Assembly (NCBI GenBank): GCA_965243625.1
Contig: CBDEVI010000002.1
Location: 372,001 to 436,000 of the forward strand
Source: JAJECS01 sp965243625
GTDB taxonomy: Bacteria; Chloroflexota; UBA11872
Reading direction: 5' to 3'
Length of the DNA: 64,000 nt
The notes beneath the pieces are model-generated. The model was not told where the DNA came from. It saw nothing but the letters and a program-made list of their open reading frames with translations, and made no database searches. Position 1 is the stretch's first letter. Each line of letters begins with the position of its first letter. Positions 9,078 through 16,246 of the stretch are shown one piece after another. The position numbers were made by a program, and so were the translations under genes.

Positions 9078-9671
9078 TCACTTGGCCCCCAAGGCCTTCT
9101 CCATCCGGTGCACGGCGGTTGATCCCGCCACTAGCCGCACGAGGTGGCCGTCCCAGGTTTTGGTGGTGGTGTAGCCGAGCCGCTGGTAGAGGCGGATGGC
9201 GCCTTTGTTTTCGGTGATTACTCCCAGCGACATGGTGTGCTTGCCCATGGCGCGGGCCTTTGCTTCGGCGGCTTGCATCAGGGCGGTGCCGATGCCGAGG
9301 CCGCGGATCGACGGATCGACGGCCAGGGCCTCCACGATGAACTCGTCGGGCGCGACGCCCTCGGACAGCAAGAGCAGGTTGCCCAGCATGCGGAAGGCCC
9401 GCACGGGCGTGAAGCGCAAGAACAGGGCGGTCAGGCTCAGGTGAAAGAACTCGCGGCTGCCCGACCTAAACGTGAGGATGCCGGCGAAGCGTCCGTCGAC
9501 CGTGGCCGAAAAGCAGCTGGTCGTGTCGACCGAGTCTCGGAACAGCCGGATCAGGTCGTCCGCGTGGCGGAAGCCGAGGCGGAACTTCTTGGCGAACGCG
9601 CCATACGCCACCCGCAGGGCGTCGTCGACGAATTCGGCTTCGATGCCTTCAACGATCGCGACGTTTCCCAC
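9078..9671 (-). CDS. GNAT family N-acetyltransferase
   Basis: This is a 197-residue GNAT enzyme. The acetyl-CoA binding motif A is VDPSIRGLGIGTALMQAAEAKA (R-G-L-G-I-G), preceded by EFIVEALAV (strand 4) and followed by SLGVITENKGAIRLYQRLGY with the usual Asn and Tyr of the C-terminal region. I chose the GTG at 9671 (GNVAIVEGIEAEF) because the frame further upstream (to 9827) is made of family-D repeat sequence and is not protein-like. The substrate is unknown. It stands between two repeat islands and appears to be transcribed alone. Confidence 0.8.
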   Translation of the reverse strand: MGNVAIVEGIEAEFVDDALRVAYGAFAKKFRLGFRHADDLIRLFRDSVDTTSCFSATVDGRFAGILTFRSGSREFFHLSLTALFLRFTPVRAFRMLGNLLLLSEGVAPDEFIVEALAVDPSIRGLGIGTALMQAAEAKARAMGKHTMSLGVITENKGAIRLYQRLGYTTTKTWDGHLVRLVAGSTAVHRMEKALGAK

Positions 9672-10006
9672 GGTTGGTGTGTTTGCGCTCGACGGTGCTC
9701 GCAGCGCCCGTAGCGTAGGGCACCGGGCTGGGAGGCGTTCCGGCCGGCGCGCGTGGGGCTTGGCTCGTGCCGGCGGCGCTCCCACGCTGCCCGCAGCGTG
9801 GGCCACCGGGCCTCGGATCACCCTCATCCTCGCTCTCTCCCGTCAAGGAAGAGGGAATGAGCCCCAGTCGTCACCAGGCATCCGGCGTGCCTCCGGATTC
9901 GACCGGACTGGATTCCGGCTTCCGCCGGAATGACGGCGGGGAACCCCTCACCCCAACCCTCTCCCACAGTGGGGAAAGGGGGCCGGAGCCTGCCGGCGAC
10001 ACGGGC
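9672..10006. repeat. repeat island (families D, C, B, C); no gene seen
   Basis: Family D at about 9778-9812 (tcccacgctgcccgcagcgt, then gggccaccggg) is a near-perfect inverted repeat. Family C follows at 9818-9860 in degenerate form. An extended family-B element spans about 9884-9935 (atccggcgtgcctccggatt ... ggattccggcttccgccgga). A second family C lies at 9943-9982. The extended B element matches 51597-51655 over about 55 bp. Confidence 0.65.
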
Positions 10007-10837
10007 CTACGTGTACAGCCCAATCAGGCCTTGGCGGGTGGCGTAGCGGTCCAGGCGGTTGAAGACGGCGATGCCGCCGATGCCGCCGATAACCGCCGTG
10101 AGCGACAGGATTAGCAGTTCGGTCCAGACGGGAATCAGCGTCGGGGTGCCCAACAGCGTGTGGCGGATGGCGTCGAGGGCGTAGGTGTGGGGCAGGCCGT
10201 AGCTCAGCCAACGGACCTCGGCCGGCAGGACGCCTATGGGAAAGGCCGCGCCCGCCATGAGAAACAGGATGCCGTTGACCAATGCCGGCACGCGCCACTG
10301 CCGCAACAGCATTCCCGCGCCGGCCATGGCCAGTCCGATTCCGAAGAAGCCGATCAAGCTCAGCGCGATCGCCGGAATGCTGAGGAGGCTCACCGCTGGT
10401 AGTCCGCCCACCGAAATCAGCACCACGGCCAGGATCACCGCCGTCCACACGAGCATCTCGACCAGCTCGAAGAGCGTGAGGCCGACGACCGGCACCCAGC
10501 GCGCCACGCGTGTGGTCCACAGGTGCGGCAGGACGCCGGTCTCGTTCGCGTGCCGCAGATAGCCTTGCGCGCCCAGCAGGGTCTGGTGGGCGACCTGCAT
10601 GGCCATCCATCCCAGGGCGATGAACGCCACCACGTGCTCGCCGCCGCCGCTGGCCGCGAACCCTTCGCTGCCGAACGCCAGCTGCGCCAGCAGCAGCGGG
10701 AGGAGCACCACCGCGATGTTGACCAGGACGGCCAGCCAGCGGACCTTCTGCCGGCCGACTTGCTGCCATTCACTCAGAAACGAGGCCCACACCGCGGCCA
10801 GCGCGGGAGCGAGTCCCGGCGAATCGCGGCGCGTCAA
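10007..10837 (-). CDS. ABC-2 type transporter permease
   Basis: The predicted 276-residue protein has about six hydrophobic segments (e.g. WLAVLVNIAVVLLPLLLAQL, LLSIPAIALSLIGFFGIGLA, LLILSLTAVIGGIGGIAVF) and the ABC2_membrane layout. I place the start at TTG 10837, which overlaps the stop of the upstream permease as TTGA, because the frame before it is a shadow of that gene. With the gene at 10834 it should form a heterodimeric channel driven by the ATPase at 11672. Family members export drugs, polysaccharides or lipids; the cargo cannot be told here. Confidence 0.78.
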   Translation of the reverse strand: MTRRDSPGLAPALAAVWASFLSEWQQVGRQKVRWLAVLVNIAVVLLPLLLAQLAFGSEGFAASGGGEHVVAFIALGWMAMQVAHQTLLGAQGYLRHANETGVLPHLWTTRVARWVPVVGLTLFELVEMLVWTAVILAVVLISVGGLPAVSLLSIPAIALSLIGFFGIGLAMAGAGMLLRQWRVPALVNGILFLMAGAAFPIGVLPAEVRWLSYGLPHTYALDAIRHTLLGTPTLIPVWTELLILSLTAVIGGIGGIAVFNRLDRYATRQGLIGLYT

Positions 10838-11679
10838 AAGGCCTCCAGCAGCCCATGGCGGCGTGCGGCGCGTTCGAGTCGTGCAAACAACCGCCATCCA
10901 ACGGCGCCCAGGCCGAGCGTCATACCCAACAACACGGCCGAGGCCAGGTACGCCTGCGGCGCGTCGCCGAAGACCACCGCCGCCCGCAGCCCGCGGGCGA
11001 TCCAGGTGAGCGGCAGCGCGTGTCCCACCGCCTGCGCCCATTCGGGGAGCACGGAGGTCGGATAGGCGATGCCGGCGAGGGTGGCCGAGGCCATCAGCAG
11101 GGCCGCGGCCAACATCCCGGCGTCCCGATAGCGAATGACGAATCCCACCAGCACGACGCCGACCGAGATGCTGGCGGTGGTACCCGTCAGCAGCACCAGC
11201 ACCAGCGCCAGCGGCGCGATCGACAGCTCGAAGCGAAAGAGCGCCAGCAGGGTCGCGAACGAGCCGATGCCGAACAAGGACTGGGCGAGGGCGCGGCCGG
11301 TGGCGTCGCCCGCCAGCAGCAGGATTCGCGGTGTCAGCGAGGCCCAGGCAACGCCCAGCGTGCCGAAGTGCCGTTCCATGGCGAGCGCGATCGAAACGGA
11401 CTGCATCGTCGTCAAGACCCAGGTGAAGACGACGATGCCGATGGCGGCGAAGGCGAGATAGTTGTCGGTGCCCGCCGCCGCGGCGAAGCGGGCGGCTTGC
11501 TGCTCATCCGGTCCGGCGAGTGCCCGAGCGCTGAGCACCACGGGCACGGTGAGCGTGAGCGACGCGAGCACGCCGATTTGCCAGAACCACCCCTCGCGCC
11601 ACTGCATGCGCCAGGCCTTGGCGGCGACCGCGACGAACGCCGCCGCGTGCGCCGGCGCCCGGCGCCAGAGGTCAGACAC
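10834..11679 (-). CDS. ABC-2 type transporter permease
   Basis: The 281-residue protein has a cytoplasmic N-terminus (WRRAPAHAAAFVAVAAKAWRMQWREG), then about six membrane segments, including FAAIGIVVFTWVLTTMQSV and LALVLVLLTGTTASISVGVV. The C-terminal motif GIAYPTSVLPEWAQAVGHALPLTWIARGLR is characteristic of ABC-2 permeases. I chose GTG at 11679, giving an 8-bp overlap with the ATPase gene and placing the start just before the conserved amphipathic region. It is the middle gene of ATPase-permease-permease, all translationally coupled. Confidence 0.82.
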   Translation of the reverse strand: MSDLWRRAPAHAAAFVAVAAKAWRMQWREGWFWQIGVLASLTLTVPVVLSARALAGPDEQQAARFAAAAGTDNYLAFAAIGIVVFTWVLTTMQSVSIALAMERHFGTLGVAWASLTPRILLLAGDATGRALAQSLFGIGSFATLLALFRFELSIAPLALVLVLLTGTTASISVGVVLVGFVIRYRDAGMLAAALLMASATLAGIAYPTSVLPEWAQAVGHALPLTWIARGLRAAVVFGDAPQAYLASAVLLGMTLGLGAVGWRLFARLERAARRHGLLEAF

Positions 11680-12712
11680 GTTCGAATGGGCCTTCCAGGC
11701 GCACGCCGGTGAGCTTGATGAATGCGTCCTCGAGGGTGGCGTCGCGCAGGCGGGCGTCATCGATGGTCACGCCGTCCGCGCGCAGCCGTTCGTCGAGGGC
11801 ATGGGCCGTGCGCCAGCCGTCCGCCGCGCGCACCGCCGCCTCGATCGACCCGTCGTCCGCCGCGTCGCCCCACCACAGGGCCAGCTCTCCCAGGACCGTC
11901 CGGGCGGCTTGCAGGTTGCCGCTGAGGCGCAGTTCGAGTCGCGGCTCCAGACCGGCTTCGCGAATCAGCTCCCGCGGGGCGCCCTCGGCCACCAGCGCGC
12001 CGCGGTGGATGATGCCGACGCGGTCACAGATCTCTTCCGCCTCGTGCATGCTGTGCGTGGTGAGCAAGACGGCTTTGCCCTCGCCGCTCAGCTCGCGAAT
12101 CAGCCGGCGCGTCCCGCGCGCGGCGGCCGGATCCAACGCCGCGGTGGGCTCGTCCAGCATGAGCACCGGCGGGTCGTGGAGCAGCGTGCGGGCCAGGTTG
12201 AGGCGCTGCTTCATGCCCGTGCTGTAGGTCTCAACCAGCTGATCGGCGCGGTCCGACAGTCCCAGGTGGTCGAGCAGGCGCCTGGTGCGCTCGCGGATGG
12301 CCGATCCGGTCATGTATTCCATGCGCCCGAACAGCTCCAGGTTCTCGCGTCCGGTGAGCCGCCAGTAGAGCCCGCGCTCGCCGGCGAACATGACGCCGAT
12401 GCTGCCGCGCACGTCGGCGCCCTGGCGCACGGTGTCGTAGCCGCAGACCAGCGCGGCGCCGCTTGTCGGCTCCAGCAGCGTGGAGAGCATCTTGACGGTC
12501 GTCGTCTTGCCCGCGCCGTTCGGGCCGAGCAGGCCGTAGCACTCGCCCGCCGGAATCCGCAGGTTCAGATCGCGCACCGCCACAATCGGTTCGCCGGAGT
12601 CCTTGGGCGCTCGCCGCCGCACGATCTCCCAGGGACGGCTGCGGGGGACGCGCGGCTCGAAATGCTTGGTGAGCCCCTGCGTTTCGATCAGGTGCGTGGG
12701 TTCGCGCTCCAT
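11672..12712 (-). CDS. ABC transporter ATP-binding protein (DrrA/CcmA-like)
   Basis: This 346-residue ATPase has Walker A GPNGAGKTTTVK, a Q-loop region (GVMFAGERGLYWRLTGRENL), the signature YSTGMKQRLNLARTL (a TGMKQ variant as in daunorubicin-type exporters), Walker B PVLMLDEPTAALD, and the switch His in LLTTHSMHEAEE. The extra 40 residues between the first strand and Walker A (HFEPRVPRSRPWEIVRRRAPKDSGE) are common in ABC-2 exporter ATPases. The C-terminal 100 residues form the DUF4162-like tail. ATG at 12712 is preferred to the TTG five codons earlier. It is the first gene of the exporter operon. Confidence 0.9.
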   Translation of the reverse strand: MEREPTHLIETQGLTKHFEPRVPRSRPWEIVRRRAPKDSGEPIVAVRDLNLRIPAGECYGLLGPNGAGKTTTVKMLSTLLEPTSGAALVCGYDTVRQGADVRGSIGVMFAGERGLYWRLTGRENLELFGRMEYMTGSAIRERTRRLLDHLGLSDRADQLVETYSTGMKQRLNLARTLLHDPPVLMLDEPTAALDPAAARGTRRLIRELSGEGKAVLLTTHSMHEAEEICDRVGIIHRGALVAEGAPRELIREAGLEPRLELRLSGNLQAARTVLGELALWWGDAADDGSIEAAVRAADGWRTAHALDERLRADGVTIDDARLRDATLEDAFIKLTGVRLEGPFERV

Positions 12713-12782
12713 GCTGGTTACAGCCAACCGCGTCCGACGCCCGGCGTCAATCGAAGTCTGAGATTCCCGAGCCTAGGATGAA

Positions 12783-13020
12783 ATGCAACGCTGGGCTGCC
12801 CCATCTGTCACTCCGAGCGAAGCGAGGAGTCTCAGATCCACCACTCCGGCCGCGAGGTTGGACCCTCTAGATTCCTCACGTTCGTTCGGAATGACATGTC
12901 AAGCGCGGTGGCGCATGCCGCAGATCGGCTGGGAGATTCATCCGCGGCCGATCCCACGCTGCACGCAGCGCGGGCCACCGGGCATGGGCGCCCACGAGGG
13001 ACGCCGCTACACGATGGGGA
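12783..13020. repeat. repeat island (families A, D, E)
   Basis: Family A is present as a complete pair: left arm 12806-12833 (gtcactccgagcgaagcgag) and right arm 12868-12896 (gattcctcacgttcgttcgg). The spacer between them is about 35 bp. Family D follows at 12953-12986 (tcccacgctgcacgcagcgc) and a degenerate family-E arm at 12984-13015 (gcgcccacgagggacgccgc). No gene is seen between 12713 and 13023. Confidence 0.7.
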
Positions 13021-13023
13021 GCG

Positions 13024-13758
13024 TCAATCGGCTGCGGCGGTGCTGGCAATGAGGCCCGGAATCTCGCCCAGCGCGTCGACCGATTCGCCCCGCCATGAAT
13101 CCTGTTCCGAATCCCTCGGAGCGGGCCTGCCCGGCGTCGTGATGAGAACGACCCGCATGCCGACGCGCTGCGCTCCGGTGAGCTCACCTTGCGCGCCGTC
13201 ACCCACGTACATGCAGTCCGATGGGTCAACCCTCAGGCGCTCGCACGCGCGCGCGTAGATGGCGGGATCGGGCTTGGTCAGCCCCTCCGCGCAGGAAAAC
13301 AGCGGCACGTCGATCGCGTCGGCGTACGGCGTTGCAGGCCATAGGAGCGGGACCTCTGGAATGCAGTTGCTGATGAGGGCTGTGCGGAGGCCCAGCGCGC
13401 GCAGCCGAGCCAGCGTGGCCAGTGCGTCCGGCCGCGGTTGCAAGACGCGCCGCGTGCACTCCACGCGAATCCGGGACGCCTCGTCAATGGCCGCTGCGTC
13501 GGCTCGCGCTCCGATCGCATCGCACACGCCGCGCACGCACGCCTCGACGGTCGGGAATGTGCCGGCGTATCGCTCCCGCCAGGCGGCGGACCAGGCGTGC
13601 GCGAAGGCATCGGGGTCCGCGCCGACGGCTCGGGCCATCTCGATGCGCGCCTCCTTGAACGCTGCGTCGTCGACCGGCGGCGTCAGCGTGTTGAAGAGAT
13701 CGAAGACCACCGCCCGCACCGACGCGCCGCCGCTGGCGTCGTGATGCTGGTCAGTCAT
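13024..13758 (-). CDS. HAD superfamily hydrolase
   Basis: The 244-residue protein carries all four HAD motifs: motif I VVFDLFNTL (catalytic nucleophile Asp and a Phe/Asn variant of DxDxT), motif II LISNC, motif III Lys in TKPDPAIY, and motif IV VGDGAQGELTGA. The helical cap between motifs I and II (about residues 20-95) makes it subfamily I, like phosphoglycolate phosphatase or haloacid dehalogenase. ATG at 13758 (MTDQHHDASGG) is chosen; the frame upstream is family-A and tandem-repeat sequence. The substrate is unknown and the gene is monocistronic. Confidence 0.85.
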   Translation of the reverse strand: MTDQHHDASGGASVRAVVFDLFNTLTPPVDDAAFKEARIEMARAVGADPDAFAHAWSAAWRERYAGTFPTVEACVRGVCDAIGARADAAAIDEASRIRVECTRRVLQPRPDALATLARLRALGLRTALISNCIPEVPLLWPATPYADAIDVPLFSCAEGLTKPDPAIYARACERLRVDPSDCMYVGDGAQGELTGAQRVGMRVVLITTPGRPAPRDSEQDSWRGESVDALGEIPGLIASTAAAD

Positions 13759-13821
13759 GCCGCTCCCCGCAGTGTCCGGTTGCCCAGGGTATGTGCAGCC
13801 CGAGCGCAACATCCGCAGGCG

Positions 13822-14132
13822 GTCCCACGCTGCACGCAGCGTGGGCCACCGAACCACCCTCTCCGCCGCTCCGAGCACCGTCCAGTCGCTCCGAGCACCG
13901 ACGAGTCGCTCCGAGCCCCAACCTGTCACTCCGAGCCCCAACCTGTCACTCCGAGCCCCAACCTGTCACTCCGAGCGTAGCGAGGAGTCTAAGGGGCCAG
14001 GGCTGTGCTCGGCGGCACTAGATTCCTCGCGTTCGCTCGGAATGACATTTCAATTCGAGCGGTCCGCGCTGCGTGGAGCCTGGGACTGACTCCTCCTGTA
14101 TTCACATGCTTCACGCAGCATGGGCCACCGGA
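13822..14132. repeat. repeat island (D, tandem A, A pair, D)
   Basis: A family-D element lies at 13822-13855 (tcccacgctgcacgcagcgt). It is followed by a 20-bp tandem array and a complete family-A pair (left arm about 13963-13992, right arm gattcctcgcgttcgctcgg at about 14017-14045). A degenerate D element lies near 14106-14132 (ttcacgcagcatgggccacc). The whole 13759-14149 gap contains no gene. Confidence 0.7.
13861..13980. repeat. 20-bp tandem repeat, six units
   Basis: Six consecutive 20-bp units share the core ctccgagc: the last three begin acctgtcactccgagc, and the earlier ones are diverged (tccagtcgctccgagcaccg, acgagtcgctccgagcccca). The final unit runs directly into a full family-A left arm (ctgtcactccgagcgtagcg). 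This shows the array grew from the outer end of that palindrome. There are no spacers or conserved longer repeats of CRISPR type. Confidence 0.9.
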
Positions 14133-14149
14133 TGCGCTCGGCGCTCGAT

Positions 14150-15820
14150 CTAGGATTCCGACGGCGGCGCTCCCGGCCGCTGCGTGCGCAACGGGACCTC
14201 CTTGAGAAACAGCGTCACCACGAACGAAATCGCCAGCGCCGCGGTCACCAGCAGGAACACGTCGCCGATGGCCGTTGCCAGCGTTTCGCGCAGCGTGGCG
14301 AGCAGTTGATCCAGCATTTCGGCGCCCTGCGGTCCACGGCCCGCGAACCCGGCCTGCAGTTGATCCAGCGCCTCGGGATTCACCAGCGCCTGCGGGTTGT
14401 TGGACATTTCCGCGAGTTGGCCCTCGGGCAGCGCCTGCCGAATCGGCGGCGGGAGCGCGTCGTCGAGTCCGGTGGCGAACCGGTTGGCCATGTATGACCC
14501 AAGCACGGCCAAACCCAGCGCGCCGCCCACGGAGCGGTAGAACTGGGTGGCCGAAGTCGCGGCGCCGAGCAGATTGGGCGGGACCGCGTTCTGCACCGCG
14601 ATGGTGAAGCTGGGGAAGGTGATGCCGAGACCGATGCCGGTGATGACGATGCCGGCGACCGCCTGGCCGAACGACGTTTCGGCGGTCATTCGCGACATCA
14701 ACGCCACGCCGACCCCCATGATGACGATGCCGACCAGGCCCTGGATGCGGTAGTGCCCGCCCAGGCGTGACAGGGCCTGCCCGGAAAGCCCGGCGGCTAC
14801 CACCATGCCGAGCATCATGGGCGTGAGGAACGAGCCGCTGCTGGTCGCCGACGCTCCGAGCACGCCCTGGAAGAACAGCGGAACGAAGATGATGGCCCCG
14901 AACATGCCGAATCCGGTCAGGAACACGGCGACGAGCGAGACGCTCACGGTCCGGTTCGAGTAGATGCTCAGCGGCATGATCGGGTCGTTCGCCCGTCGCT
15001 CCACCGCCACGAAGACCAGGATCATCACGGCGGCGAAGGCGAGGATGCCGATGATCTGGGGCGAGAGCCACTCGTATTGAATGCCGCCCAGCGACAGGCC
15101 AATGAGCAGCGGCACGACGATCAGCGCGAGCAGGGCCATGCCCGCGTAGTCCAGGCGGTGCATCCGTCCCACGGGCCTGATGTTGGGGAAGAAGCGAATA
15201 AACAGGGCGATCACCGGCAGGCCCACGGGCAAGTTGACGTAGAAGACCCAGTTCCACGACAGGCTGTCGGTGATGAAGCCGCCGAGGGTGGGGCCGATTA
15301 CCGACGAGAGGCCGTACACCCCGGCCACGACCCCTTGGTACTTGCCGCGCTCTGCGGGCGAGAACAGGTCGCCGATGGTGGTCAAGGACATGGCCATGAT
15401 GCAGCCGCCGCCGATGCCCTGGATGGCGCGGAAGGCAATCAGTTGGTCCATGGACTGGCTCAGGCCGGCGAGGATCGATCCAACCAGGAAGATGCAGATG
15501 CCGCCGAGGAAGAACGCCTTGCGTCCATAGAGGTCCGACAGCCGCCCGGCGATGGGCACCACCGTGGTGGACGCGACCAGATAGGCCGTGGTGACCCAGG
15601 TGAACCGGTCGAACCCGCCAAGGTCGGCGACGATACGCGGCATGGCCGTGCTCACGATGGTTTGGTCGAGCGAGGCCAGAAACATGGCGAGCATGAGCCC
15701 GCCCATCGTCAAGACGATGTGCCGGCGCGGGAGCGGTTCGGCGTCCGCCGGGTGGGCGGATTCCGGGCCGGTGTTCGGCCGCCGCGGATCGGATCGAGGC
15801 TCGGCGGACTTGGTGGTCAC
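14150..15820 (-). CDS. DHA2 family MFS multidrug exporter (EmrB/QacA-like)
   Basis: The 556-residue protein fits 14-TMS drug:H+ antiporters. The N-terminal signature is LASLDQTIVSTAMPRIVADLGG, followed by the family motif A region GRLSDLYGRKAFFLGG and motif C-like GPTLGGFITDSLSWNWVFYVNLPVG. A long periplasmic loop near residues 440-500 (TGLDDALPPPIRQALPEGQLAE) precedes the last membrane segments. I chose GTG at 15820, which overlaps the stop of the small gene upstream as GTGA, so the two are translationally coupled. The exported compound is unknown. The coupling to an antitoxin-like DNA-binding protein hints at local regulation. Confidence 0.88.
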   Translation of the reverse strand: MTTKSAEPRSDPRRPNTGPESAHPADAEPLPRRHIVLTMGGLMLAMFLASLDQTIVSTAMPRIVADLGGFDRFTWVTTAYLVASTTVVPIAGRLSDLYGRKAFFLGGICIFLVGSILAGLSQSMDQLIAFRAIQGIGGGCIMAMSLTTIGDLFSPAERGKYQGVVAGVYGLSSVIGPTLGGFITDSLSWNWVFYVNLPVGLPVIALFIRFFPNIRPVGRMHRLDYAGMALLALIVVPLLIGLSLGGIQYEWLSPQIIGILAFAAVMILVFVAVERRANDPIMPLSIYSNRTVSVSLVAVFLTGFGMFGAIIFVPLFFQGVLGASATSSGSFLTPMMLGMVVAAGLSGQALSRLGGHYRIQGLVGIVIMGVGVALMSRMTAETSFGQAVAGIVITGIGLGITFPSFTIAVQNAVPPNLLGAATSATQFYRSVGGALGLAVLGSYMANRFATGLDDALPPPIRQALPEGQLAEMSNNPQALVNPEALDQLQAGFAGRGPQGAEMLDQLLATLRETLATAIGDVFLLVTAALAISFVVTLFLKEVPLRTQRPGAPPSES

Positions 15821-16047
15821 GCTTCGATTTCCCGAAGCATGTCCTCGATATCGGCGGTGGGGAACTCGTGGCGTGACGCCTTGCCGATGGCGCGCAGCTT
15901 GGCGTCGATGGCTCGCTGATTCTTGATTTGGGCCTCGCGCAGCGCCCGGCGCGCCCATTCGGCCACGGTCACGCCGTGCCGCCGGGCAGCGCCCTGGATC
16001 GCTCGAGACTCCAGGTCGTCGTGGAGGATTTGGAGTCGCTTGGGCAT
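15817..16047 (-). CDS. ribbon-helix-helix antitoxin-like protein (orphan)
   Basis: The 76-residue protein begins MPKRLQILHDDLESRAIQGAARRHGVTVAEWARRALREA, which matches a short N-terminal beta strand followed by two helices, as in VapB/CopG-type antitoxins. The C-terminus (HEFPTADIEDMLREIEA) is the acidic tail that normally wraps a VapC toxin. No PIN-domain VapC gene follows; instead the MFS exporter starts within its stop codon. It may be an orphan antitoxin or a regulator of the exporter. ATG at 16047 is a natural start. It diverges from the deacetylase gene. Confidence 0.6.
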   Translation of the reverse strand: MPKRLQILHDDLESRAIQGAARRHGVTVAEWARRALREAQIKNQRAIDAKLRAIGKASRHEFPTADIEDMLREIEA

Positions 16048-16246
16048 TTCAACAGGCTAGTCGCGCAAGTCGCCGCAGTCGATTCCATTTGTCAGCGTTC
16101 GTCAGCGATCGATGCTAAGGAGTGGCAATTGCCGATTCCTAGCTGTCTCGCGCGGCGTGTTTGGCCTCCGGGCGGGGCCGGTCGCCGGCGCACGCTCCTC
16201 TAGAATCCGCGGCCTGCCAGGCGCAGGCTCCGGTGGGTGCGAGCAA

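Noticed and set aside
9672..9827. N-terminal extension of the acetyltransferase gene
   Set aside because: The extension is family-D repeat sequence and Arg/Pro-rich; GNAT homology starts after GTG 9671.
11462..12781. 439-codon frame antisense to the ABC exporter genes
   Set aside because: High-GC shadow of the ATPase gene; no motif, while the opposite strand has complete ABC motifs.
13861..13980. CRISPR array
   Set aside because: Units are 20 bp and contiguous, with no spacers and no cas genes nearby.
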